From assembly GCA_031286165.1 (NCBI GenBank), contig JAITUU010000011.1, forward strand, positions 1 through 56,649: a stretch of 56,649 bases of DNA. The letters run 5' to 3'. Made by a program: the position numbers and the translations under genes. The stretch's first letter is position 1. Every line of letters starts with the position of its first letter. This document shows positions 50,003 through 56,649 of the stretch, piece after piece. Origin of the DNA: Bacteroidales bacterium (GTDB lineage Bacteria; Bacteroidota; Bacteroidia; Bacteroidales; UBA1715). The notes below the pieces were generated by a model. It made no database searches. It worked only from the letters and a program-made list of their open reading frames with translations, and was not told the DNA's origin.

Positions 50003-50416
50003 TTACTTTTTTTGTTCCATATACGATTGCAGAATAATGGTGGCACTAATGCTGTCCACGAGTTCTTTGTTTTGTCGAGCAGTTTTTCGCAGTCCTGCAT
50101 CGCGCATGGTTTGGTGTGCCATAGTAGAAGTAAATCGTTCATCAATAAATACGATGGGAATGTGTGGAAATTTTTGGGCACATTGTTTTGCAAAAATTTT
50201 CACGTATTTCGTATTTTCGGCATCTTCATTGCGCAAGGTTCGCGGCATACCAATAATAAATGTTTCTACCTGCTCGGTTTTGGTGTATTGTTCCAAAAAC
50301 TGCAATAATTCGTGCGAGCGCACAGTGGTAAGTCCGTTGGCAATGAGTTGTAACGGGTCGCTCACGGCTATTCCCGTGCGCTTGGTTCCATAATCTATAG
50401 CGAGTAAACGTGGCAT
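50003..50416 (-). CDS. ruvX: Holliday junction resolvase-like protein RuvX/YqgF
   Basis: A 137-residue RNase H-fold protein. Family landmarks are LAIDYGTKRTGIAVSDP (first catalytic Asp), FIIGMPRTLRNED, and VFIDERFTSTMA with DSISATIILQSYM at the end. YqgF proteins act in 16S rRNA 5' processing and have been proposed as Holliday junction resolvases. Length is normal. The upstream gap holds a repeat shared with the DUF58 gene leader (50439-50461). Confidence 0.95.
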   Translation of the reverse strand: MPRLLAIDYGTKRTGIAVSDPLQLIANGLTTVRSHELLQFLEQYTKTEQVETFIIGMPRTLRNEDAENTKYVKIFAKQCAQKFPHIPIVFIDERFTSTMAHQTMRDAGLRKTARQNKELVDSISATIILQSYMEQKK

Positions 50417-50438
50417 TTTTTATACAAATACGAATTAT

Positions 50439-50461
50439 GAATGGCGAAGCCCTCAATGAAG
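50439..50461 (-). repeat. GAAYGGCG-AAGCC-TCAATGAAG repeat, copy 2
   Basis: A 23-bp stretch matching 18401-18424 with two substitutions and a one-base length difference, again just upstream of a minus-strand start (ruvX). AATTAC/TTACGA words flank both. Confidence 0.5.
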
Positions 50462-50644
50462 ATAATTACAAATTACGAGAGAAAAAATCAAAATAAAGCA
50501 CTAATTGTTTTGTGATTTGTGAATAAGTTGTAAATTTACGTACAAAAATAGAGATTATTTTATTCTTGCAAAAAATATTTCAATACCGATACAATTTATT
50601 ACGCAAAATAGTAGATATATAGGTATAATAGTAGTTTAGAAGTT

Positions 50645-52822
50645 ATGTACACTGAAAAAGATTTACTCGCTTGTTTAAAAGAAAATTTTGGTTTCGACAC
50701 CTTCAAAGGTAATCAAAAAGACGTGATTCTGAATTTGCTTTCGGGCAAAGATTCCTTTGTGTTGATGCCCACCGGAGGTGGAAAATCACTGTGTTATCAA
50801 TTGCCATCGCTCATGCTCGAAGGCACTGCCATAGTAATTTCGCCGCTCATAGCCCTTATGAAAAATCAAGTAGATGCCATGCGCGGTTTTAGTGCCGACA
50901 ATCGCATTGCGCATTTTTTAAATTCTTCGCTCAATCGCACCGAAGTAAATCAGGTGAAAGCCGATGTGCGTAGCGGAGCCACAAAATTGCTCTACGTGGC
51001 ACCCGAATCGCTCACCAAAGACGATTATGTGGAATTTTTGAAAAGTGTGAAAGTTTCTTTTTATGCCATAGACGAAGCACACTGTATTTCGGAATGGGGG
51101 CACGATTTTCGTCCGGAATATCGCCGCATAAAACCCATAGTGGAGGCAATAGGTGCGGCACCGATTATAGCACTCACCGCTACGGCTACGCCAAAAGTGC
51201 AGCATGATATTCAGAAAAATTTGGGAATGTTGGAGGCTACTGTGTTCAAATCCTCGTTTCGCCGCCCCAATTTGTACTACGAAGTACGCCCCAAAGTGAA
51301 TGCCGATAAGCAAATTGTACGATTTATCAAAGATAATGCCGGCAAATCGGGCGTAATTTACTGTTTGAGCCGTAAGAATGTGGAAGATTTGTCGGACATG
51401 TTGGTGGCAAATGGTATAAAAGCACTGCCTTACCATGCCGGTTTGGAAGCACAAACACGTTCACGCAATCAAGATGCGTTTTTGATGGAAGATGCCGATG
51501 TGATAGTGGCAACTATTGCCTTCGGTATGGGAATCGACAAACCCGATGTGCGATTTGTGATACATTATAATATACCCAAAAGTTTGGAGGGCTATTATCA
51601 AGAAACCGGACGTGCGGGGCGTGATGGCGGTGAGGGAAAATGTATAGCATTTTACAGCGTGAAAGATATTCAAAAACTTGAAAAATTCATGCAGGGCAAA
51701 CCCGTTGCAGAACAGGAAATAGGCAAACAATTACTGCTCGAAACATCTTCATACGCCGAAACAAGTATGTGTCGCGTGCGCACACTGCTCAATTATTTTG
51801 GTGAACAAATGAACGAAGACTGCGGAAATTGTGATAATTGCCTCAACCCAAAACCGCAAAGCGAAGCAAAAGAAGAAGTGGGAATGGTGATAGAAACGAT
51901 TCTTGCAGTGAAAGAACGATTTAAAGCCGGGCATATAGCCGAAATTTTGGCAGGCAAAGAAAGTTCTGATATTAAAACCTATCATCACGAAAAACTCGAA
52001 CAGTTTGGCAGCGGCAGCGACCACGACATAAAATATTGGAATGCCCTCATTCGTCAGTTGCTTTTAGCACGATTGCTCGATAAAGAAATAGAGAACTACG
52101 GATTGCTGAAAGTTACCCAAGCAGGTAAGGATTTTTTGAAAAATCCCCACTCGTTTATGATGACCGAAGACCACGATTACGAAGACACCGATGCCGATTT
52201 GCAGGAAGGGCAGGGGAGCGCATCGCTCGACCCGGTGCTTATAGCCATGTTGCTCGATTTGCGTAAAAAAGTGGCAAAACGCCATAATATTCCGCCTTTT
52301 GTGGTATTTCAAGAAACGTCCATAGACGATATGGCAGTACAATACCCCATTACCATAGCCGAAATGGCGAATATAGTAGGAGTGGGGCAGGGTAAAGCAC
52401 AGAAATTCGGAAAAGAATTTGTGGAACTCATAGCGCAGTATGTGGCGGAAAACGACATAGAACGTCCCCAAGATATGGTGGTGAAATCGGTGGTGAATAA
52501 ATCGGGCAATAAAGTGCAGGTAATTCAAAGCATAGACCGACAAGTGGCACTCGAAGATATAGCCGAATCGCGCGGAATTTCGCTGGTGGAACTTCTCGAT
52601 GAATTGGAAAAAATAGTGCTTTCGGGAACCAAAGTGAATATTAACTATCAAGTGCAAGAATCACTCGAAGAAGAAGAAGTGGCAGAAATGTACGACTTTT
52701 TCCGTAGTGAAGAATTTGGCAATTTTGCCGATGCTCTTAAAGAACTTATGCAAGAATATGATTACACTGAAGAACAAGTACGCATGGTGTGGATTAAATT
52801 TCTTTCAGAAATGGGGAATTAA
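50645..52822 (+). CDS. recQ: ATP-dependent DNA helicase RecQ
   Basis: A 725-residue RecQ helicase. Walker A is MPTGGGKSLCYQLP, the DEAH motif and aromatic loop are AIDEAHCISEWGHDFRPEY, and motif VI is YYQETGRAGRDG. The RQC zinc site (CRVRTLLNYFGE with CGNCDNC) and an HRDC-like region (RHNIPPFVVFQETSIDDMA) follow. The last 130 residues, with two helix-turn-helix-like blocks (IAESRGISLVELLDELEKI, FADALKELMQEYDYTEEQV), make it longer than the E. coli enzyme; I recall this extension from other Bacteroidota. It unwinds DNA in recombination and repair. The upstream gap of 228 bp shows no further gene. Confidence 0.97.
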   Translation: MYTEKDLLACLKENFGFDTFKGNQKDVILNLLSGKDSFVLMPTGGGKSLCYQLPSLMLEGTAIVISPLIALMKNQVDAMRGFSADNRIAHFLNSSLNRTEVNQVKADVRSGATKLLYVAPESLTKDDYVEFLKSVKVSFYAIDEAHCISEWGHDFRPEYRRIKPIVEAIGAAPIIALTATATPKVQHDIQKNLGMLEATVFKSSFRRPNLYYEVRPKVNADKQIVRFIKDNAGKSGVIYCLSRKNVEDLSDMLVANGIKALPYHAGLEAQTRSRNQDAFLMEDADVIVATIAFGMGIDKPDVRFVIHYNIPKSLEGYYQETGRAGRDGGEGKCIAFYSVKDIQKLEKFMQGKPVAEQEIGKQLLLETSSYAETSMCRVRTLLNYFGEQMNEDCGNCDNCLNPKPQSEAKEEVGMVIETILAVKERFKAGHIAEILAGKESSDIKTYHHEKLEQFGSGSDHDIKYWNALIRQLLLARLLDKEIENYGLLKVTQAGKDFLKNPHSFMMTEDHDYEDTDADLQEGQGSASLDPVLIAMLLDLRKKVAKRHNIPPFVVFQETSIDDMAVQYPITIAEMANIVGVGQGKAQKFGKEFVELIAQYVAENDIERPQDMVVKSVVNKSGNKVQVIQSIDRQVALEDIAESRGISLVELLDELEKIVLSGTKVNINYQVQESLEEEEVAEMYDFFRSEEFGNFADALKELMQEYDYTEEQVRMVWIKFLSEMGN

Positions 52823-52885
52823 GAGTAGAGAGATTTGAGTAGTAAGATGTGAAGATTGAAACAAAAACGATAAAGAGAATTAACA

Positions 52886-53047
52886 ATGGTTGTTGTAACA
52901 AAAGAAATAACGCAGGAAAATATTGCTTTGTTACTTGGGCGAGCAAAGAAAAAATCGCGCAAAACGCTTGGTGATATGTACGGAAAATTGAAACGTGGTG
53001 TTGATGGATTAGAATATCAAAAGAATGCTCGTAATGAATGGAATTGA
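52886..53047 (+). CDS. Small antitoxin-like protein (VapB type)
   Basis: A 53-residue ORF starting at the ATG at 52886: MVVVTKEITQENIALLLGRA, then KKKSRKTLGDMYGKLKRGVD and GLEYQKNARNEWN. Small size, basic and acidic helices, and the overlapping 3' frame that opens like a PIN-domain toxin are typical of a VapB-like antitoxin. The KTLGDFYGKLKRG-type tail is, as I recall, common in antitoxins of Bacteroidota PIN pairs. The toxin gene that overlaps its end is reduced to 15 codons, so this is now an orphan. Confidence 0.65.
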   Translation: MVVVTKEITQENIALLLGRAKKKSRKTLGDMYGKLKRGVDGLEYQKNARNEWN

Positions 53048-53081
53048 TATTTTAGTAGATACTAATATTATAGATTTATAA
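53034..53081 (+). pseudogene. VapC-like PIN toxin reduced to its first 15 codons
   Basis: A frame overlapping the antitoxin stop by 14 bp reads MNGIDILVDTNIIDL and then stops (TAA at 53079). ILVDTNII is the classic first strand of a PIN domain with its metal-binding Asp; relatives continue with Y-L and about 120 more residues. The next 30 bp show no further homology, so a deletion or rearrangement removed the toxin body. Confidence 0.6.
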
Positions 53082-53112
53082 GAACGAATTAACTTTTAAA
53101 AAACAAAAAAAC

Positions 53113-53538
53113 ATGAAAATAGCCGTAGATTTTGACGGAACAATCGTAGAACACAGGTATCCTGCCATTGGCGAGGTGAAACCCTTTGCATTTGAAACCT
53201 TGCGCGAACTGCAAAAAAAAGGTCATCAGTTAATTATGTGGACCTATCGCTGGGGTAAGGAATTGGACGAGGCAGTGGAATTTTGCAAAAAACATGGTTT
53301 GGAATTTTACGCGGTGAATAAAAATTACCCCGAAGAACAGTTTTCCGAAGAAGAGTGCAGCCGCAAACTTGATGTGGATTTATTTATAGACGACCGCAAT
53401 ATTGGCGGATTTGTGGAATGGTCGGAAGTGTGGCGTATATTACATGGCGATAATCCGTTGTTTGACGAAGAAAACAATCCCTACGCCGTGCAACACAAAA
53501 AAACATCGCTTCGCCGAAGACTGTTCGGAAGAAAGTGA
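53113..53538 (+). CDS. HAD-superfamily hydrolase, BT0820-like
   Basis: A 141-residue small HAD protein. Motif I is IAVDFDGTIVEHRYP (nucleophile and acid Asp), motif II lies in HQLIMWTYRWGKELD and the final acidic motif in DLFIDDRNIGGF. Short cap-less HADs like this are common in Bacteroidota and have been compared with 5'(3')-nucleotidases and other phosphatases; the substrate is unknown. The basic C-terminal tail (KKTSLRRRLFGRK) is notable. Cytoplasmic. Confidence 0.85.
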   Translation: MKIAVDFDGTIVEHRYPAIGEVKPFAFETLRELQKKGHQLIMWTYRWGKELDEAVEFCKKHGLEFYAVNKNYPEEQFSEEECSRKLDVDLFIDDRNIGGFVEWSEVWRILHGDNPLFDEENNPYAVQHKKTSLRRRLFGRK

Positions 53539-53566
53539 TTTTTTAACCTTTATAAACAAAAATAAT

Positions 53567-54277
53567 ATGAAAAAAATCGCGGAAATATTCGCGCTGTGTT
53601 GCATTGCTCTGAATGCGCAGGCGCAAACCATAACAAATGAAAAAGAATTGCAACAGCGGCAGGCGCAAATAAAACAACAACTGCAAGACGAAAGTCAGGG
53701 AAAACACAAATTCGGACAATCGTGTTCGCAAAAAGGTGGGGCGTATGTCAATTCTGTATGTTGGGCTACGCGCAATGTTTCCCTACCCGGCACTTTTGCC
53801 GACCGCCCCGAAAGTGCGGGAATGTTCTATCAATGGAATAGTGCGGTAGGCTGGACATCTACCGACCCTTTGTTAAATTCTAATAGTGCAACAAAGTGGA
53901 ATACTATAATGCCTGATAATTCAGAGTGGAAGGGAGTCAATAATCCTTGTCCGCAAGGTTGGCGTGTGCCTACGCAAGGGGAATTGAAATCGCTGTTAGA
54001 TGACACAAAGGTACAGAATGAGTGGACTACGCAAAATACCGTAAACGGACGAAAATTTACCGATAAAGCAAGTAGAGCATCAATATTTTTCCCCGCAGCG
54101 GGAAGTCGCAATTGGAAAGATGGCTCGCTTAAAGATGTGGGAGACTTTGGCTGCTATTGGAGCAGCGAGCAGCACAACGGATTGTTTTCCTACTATTTGT
54201 ATTTTTTCAATAAAGAAACTCACGTGAGCAATTTCAGCCGTTCAGCCGCTCAATCAGTGCGCTGTGTGGCGGAATGA
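53567..54277 (+). CDS. Exported FISUMP-domain protein
   Basis: A 236-residue secreted protein. The ATG at 53567 gives MKKIAEIFALCCIALNAQAQ, a signal peptide; the frame runs back to 53402 inside the HAD gene. After a Gln-rich linker (ELQQRQAQIKQQLQDE) comes the domain known as FISUMP (Fibrobacter succinogenes major paralogous): VCWATRNVSLPGTFAD, MFYQWNSAVGWTS, NPCPQGWRVPTQGELKSL, FFPAAGSRNWKDGSL and YWSSEQ, ending SVRCVAE. Many Bacteroidota carry such proteins at the surface; function is not known. Repeats GAGTAGTGAGTACAGAG follow the stop. Confidence 0.85.
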   Translation: MKKIAEIFALCCIALNAQAQTITNEKELQQRQAQIKQQLQDESQGKHKFGQSCSQKGGAYVNSVCWATRNVSLPGTFADRPESAGMFYQWNSAVGWTSTDPLLNSNSATKWNTIMPDNSEWKGVNNPCPQGWRVPTQGELKSLLDDTKVQNEWTTQNTVNGRKFTDKASRASIFFPAAGSRNWKDGSLKDVGDFGCYWSSEQHNGLFSYYLYFFNKETHVSNFSRSAAQSVRCVAE

Positions 54278-54438
54278 TATATGAGTAGTGAGTACAGAGT
54301 AGTGAGATATGAGTACAGAGATGCTTTCTTGATGTGAAACAAAGCATACAATAGTCTTCAATTCTCAGTTAAAAAATGAATTAATGTGTAATTTTTTGTT
54401 GAACAATATATGTGTCTTTGTAGTTTATATTTAATGAT

Positions 54439-55662
54439 ATGAGTAAGATAAGAATAAGTAATTTTGGACCTATCAAGGGTGGTTTTCAAGGCAATGACGG
54501 ATGGCTTGAATTTAATAAAGTTACCGTTTTTGTGGGCAATCAAGGGTCGGGGAAAAGTACAGTAGCAAAACTTATTTCTGTTTTTATCAAAATCGAGAAA
54601 TCTTTGGTAAGGGGCGATTTTGAAAAGACTTGGTTTGAAACGAAAAATCGTCTCAAATTATATTATTTGCCTTATCACCGTTTAGAAGATTATCTTAATG
54701 AAAACTCGAAAATTGAATATATTGGCGATAAGTTTTCAATTACTTATGACAATGAATATTTGATTGTAAATGAAATTACGAATAGAGTCTATTCGTTACC
54801 TCAAATTATGTATGTTCCGGCAGAACGAAATTTGCTGACTTACATTAAAGGTGCGGAAGAATTAAAACTTTCGGCGGAAGCATTGCAGGAATTTAGTACA
54901 GAATATTATAGTGCAGTGCAAGAAATGAACGGTAATGCCGTTTTATTGCCAATCAACGATACAGAAATTCGCTACGACAAGCGTTCTGATGAATTATATT
55001 TAAAAAGTAATGATTTCAGAATTAAGTTGCGTGTTGCTTCAAGTGGATTTCAATCTTTTGTGCCGTTGTATTTAGTATCCGACTATTTGGCAAAATCGGT
55101 TAAACAACAAAGTGGAAAAAAAACAGCGATGAGTAGTGAAGAAACGGCAAAATTTCAAAAAGGATTACGCACTATTTGGAATAACGAGCATTTAACTGAT
55201 AGCCAACAACGACAGGCAATTTCCGAACTTGCCGCTGCATTCAACAAAACAGCATTTATCAATATTGTGGAAGAACCTGAACAAAATCTTTTCCCATCTT
55301 CTCAATGGCAGATGTTACAAAGTTTATTGGCACTCAACAATATGAATATGGGTAACAAATTGATAATGACGACACATAGTCCATATTTAATTAATTACTT
55401 GACTTTGGTTGTAAAGGCGGGCGAATTGAAAGAAAAAATTAAAACAGATGCTCAAAAAAATGATTTAGAACAAATTGTTGCGTTAAATACGATAATCAAT
55501 GCGAAAAATCTGTCAATATATGAATTAGATGAAAAATGTGGCTGTATTAAATCTCTTGAAACATACGAAGGACTTCCTTCCGATGAAAACAGACTCAATA
55601 GTATGCTGGACGAGGGCAACGAACTCTTTACTAAACTTTTAGAAATTCAACAGCAATTATGA
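54439..55662 (+). CDS. OLD/SMC-like AAA ATPase of a two-gene module
   Basis: A 407-residue ABC-type AAA ATPase. Walker A is GNQGSGKST (33-41), the signature-like motif SSGFQS is at 201-206, Walker B FINIVEEPEQN at 273-283 and the switch His in TTHSPYL at 311-317. The region between Walker A and the signature is helical and strand-mixed rather than a long coiled coil, so it is closer to AAA_15/AAA_21 defence ATPases than to SMC. It has no Toprim domain. It overlaps the next gene by 4 bp (ATGA), so the two are made together. AT-rich composition and nearby gene debris suggest transfer. Confidence 0.85.
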   Translation: MSKIRISNFGPIKGGFQGNDGWLEFNKVTVFVGNQGSGKSTVAKLISVFIKIEKSLVRGDFEKTWFETKNRLKLYYLPYHRLEDYLNENSKIEYIGDKFSITYDNEYLIVNEITNRVYSLPQIMYVPAERNLLTYIKGAEELKLSAEALQEFSTEYYSAVQEMNGNAVLLPINDTEIRYDKRSDELYLKSNDFRIKLRVASSGFQSFVPLYLVSDYLAKSVKQQSGKKTAMSSEETAKFQKGLRTIWNNEHLTDSQQRQAISELAAAFNKTAFINIVEEPEQNLFPSSQWQMLQSLLALNNMNMGNKLIMTTHSPYLINYLTLVVKAGELKEKIKTDAQKNDLEQIVALNTIINAKNLSIYELDEKCGCIKSLETYEGLPSDENRLNSMLDEGNELFTKLLEIQQQL

Positions 55663-56165
55663 CTCCATTTAGTTTTTTTAATTCACCCAAACAATATATT
55701 TCCAGCAGGCAAACTTTTGGCTTGTGTGATAAGGAACCACCACCTCACTTGCCTGCATATTTAGACGAGAATAATGGGAAAGATTGGATTGCAGTTGCAG
55801 AGAATTTCTATCAAAATTCTATAAAATTTGTTGCTTTGGATAATTGTATTACTTTATCGAGGACTGATGGCAAGCAAGATAAGTGTTGTGATGGAATGTT
55901 GTTATATAACTCAACTATAATTTTCGTTGAATTGACAACGAGAACAGATGACCCCGAATGGCGCAAAGAAAAGTACAAGCAACTTTGTGCAACAATTAAG
56001 CATTGTGAAAGGACAGAAGAGGCAAATACCTACAAAATAAAGAAAGCATATATCGCTAATAGTAGTCGTCCAAAATTCAAAGCAGGTTACGGAACACTAA
56101 TAAATCGTTTTTTGACAGAAACAGGCTACGTTTTGAGAATACAGAATAGAATAGAAATAGTGTAA
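55659..56165 (+). CDS. Partner of the ATPase, possible nuclease-like protein
   Basis: A 168-residue protein I cannot place in a named family. The centre reads KCCDGMLLYNSTIIFVELTTR, which has the spacing of a PD-(D/E)XK core (Asp78, then Glu91-Leu-Thr93 where the usual Lys is replaced by Thr, with Arg95 nearby). After it comes WRKEKYKQLCATIKHCER, a helix of the kind that follows this core. The Cys pair at 76-77 could bind metal. The 4-bp overlap with the ATPase gene implies a joint product. A nuclease effector driven by the ATPase is the inference; a catalytically dead adaptor is the alternative. Confidence 0.65.
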   Translation: MTPFSFFNSPKQYISSRQTFGLCDKEPPPHLPAYLDENNGKDWIAVAENFYQNSIKFVALDNCITLSRTDGKQDKCCDGMLLYNSTIIFVELTTRTDDPEWRKEKYKQLCATIKHCERTEEANTYKIKKAYIANSSRPKFKAGYGTLINRFLTETGYVLRIQNRIEIV

Positions 56166-56174
56166 AATGCACTG

Positions 56175-56193
56175 ACCGCTAACGAGCGGTTTT
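56175..56193 (+). terminator. Short intrinsic terminator after the ATPase/nuclease-like pair
   Basis: ACCGCT-AACG-AGCGGT followed by TTT lies 10 bp past the stop at 56165. Confidence 0.6.
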
Positions 56194-56274
56194 ATGAAAA
56201 CGAGATAGTAACACTGAAGATAATTTTGTACAATTTTTAACAATACAACCTGTTGCCACGAAGTGCAAGCACTT

Positions 56275-56439
56275 ATGAAACTTGCCAAACTTGTTGATTT
56301 GAAAACGCTTGAACGAAGAACAAGTGATTGCCGAAGGTGGTATCATAATGCGAGTGCTGCTGGTGTGGAAGTGGATTTTGAGAAAAACGTGGTGAGGGAT
56401 TTTTTGAAAAAAAATAGTAGTTTTGCCATATATAAATAG
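56275..56439 (+). CDS. Unrecognised 54-residue ORF, possibly debris
   Basis: The frame reads MKLAKLVDLKTLERRTSDC and later VEVDFEKNVVRDFLKKN. There is no family match that I can make. It has no clear promoter, lies next to other fragments and may be the tail of a lost gene. Kept at low confidence. Confidence 0.25.
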   Translation: MKLAKLVDLKTLERRTSDCRRWYHNASAAGVEVDFEKNVVRDFLKKNSSFAIYK

Positions 56440-56446
56440 CGCGAGA

Positions 56447-56569
56447 ATGGAGAAAGAAACAATAGAAGTTGAGGGTATAGAATTAGATATAACAAATAAG
56501 GAGTTTAATTTTGCGGCGGAATTTATTAAGAACCTGAGTTCGATTAATAAAACAATGCTAATTGAGTAG
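56447..56569 (+). pseudogene. Possible N-terminal stub of a helicase
   Basis: A 40-residue frame (MEKETIEVEGIELDITNKEF, then NFAAEFIKNLSSINKTMLIE) recalls the first 40 residues of Bacteroidota Pif1/RecD-like helicases, where a similar NKEFxxAxxFI stretch is followed by FLTGKAGTGKTT. Here a stop comes instead. The resemblance is from memory and weak. Nothing recognisable follows to the window end. Confidence 0.3.
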
Positions 56570-56649
56570 ATTTTTGATTGGTTTGATATGTAATAGCCGG
56601 TTTTTTGGGCAAAAAACAATATGCAATCAATCCTGCAATAAGATTTGAA

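Noticed and set aside
54439..56165. PARIS or Septu system
   Set aside because: The partner shows neither a visible Toprim (PARIS) nor an HNH (Septu) motif.

Overview
The window looks like a chromosome segment of a Bacteroidota bacterium. Several genes have promoter boxes of the TAnnTTTG type (TATCTTTG, TACTTTTG, TATATTTG, TACATTTG). One secreted protein (36367-37935) ends in a CHU_C-like sorting domain of the type IX secretion system. Start sites mostly lack a clear Shine-Dalgarno and sit behind A-rich leaders. Gene content also fits: an exonuclease-fused DnaE, a serC-serA-DUF1015 block, a BT0820-like HAD protein and a FISUMP-domain protein. I cannot name the genus.

Layout. 1-2488: a run of small plus-strand genes (truncated hexapeptide acetyltransferase, MmcQ/YjbR, VOC, small membrane protein, DUF1330, isochorismatase-like hydrolase). 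2694-5088: a methyltransferase-nuclease fusion and an AraC-type regulator. 5107-9646: genes for an SsuABC/NrtABC-like ABC importer, with the binding-protein gene separated from permease and ATPase by a decayed island (6769-8607) of a DUF4143-ATPase fragment, an IS30-family element with a nonsense mutation and a HaeII-like restriction endonuclease remnant. 9672-24112: a long minus-strand housekeeping block (epimerase, PrmA, lipoprotein, Pta, phosphohexomutase, XerD, tRNA-Pro, DUF58, thioredoxin, SRPBCC-like protein, DnaE). 24184-27924: a giant single-chain restriction-modification enzyme. 28042-40068: PhoH, SAM-hydrolase family, MazG, lipoprotein, GH5 glycosidase, Era, acyltransferase, CBM48 protein, TRIC channel, T9SS cargo, L25, GlyA. 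40200-43540: DUF1015, SerA and SerC. 43748-50416: ISAs1 remnant, M1 peptidase, barrel-like protein, UvrA, Def, RuvX. 50645-56649: RecQ, a broken VapBC-like pair, HAD protein, FISUMP protein, an ATPase/nuclease-like pair that may be a defence module, then gene debris.

The most striking locus is the restriction-modification gene at 24184-27924. Its reading frame carries eleven copies of a 20-bp palindrome (CAAGGGG-N6-CCCCTTG, one copy degenerate), all read through in frame. Between the methyltransferase SAM-binding motif and its NPPY motif it also holds a complete-looking REP-associated (Y1/HUH) transposase domain with the HxH and Tyr residues present. No other clear copy of the palindrome occurs in the window; one decayed relative lies at 1908-1927. 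A transposase domain of the REP-palindrome class sharing one open gene with a burst of palindromes suggests a domesticated or selfish element that spreads inside a defence gene.

Other points to follow: matching candidate operators at the two ABC promoters; an M1 peptidase whose N-terminus seems to derive from a dispersed repeat; families of short repeats set in the sense direction at start codons and just after stop codons; and the ATPase/nuclease pair at 54439-56165.
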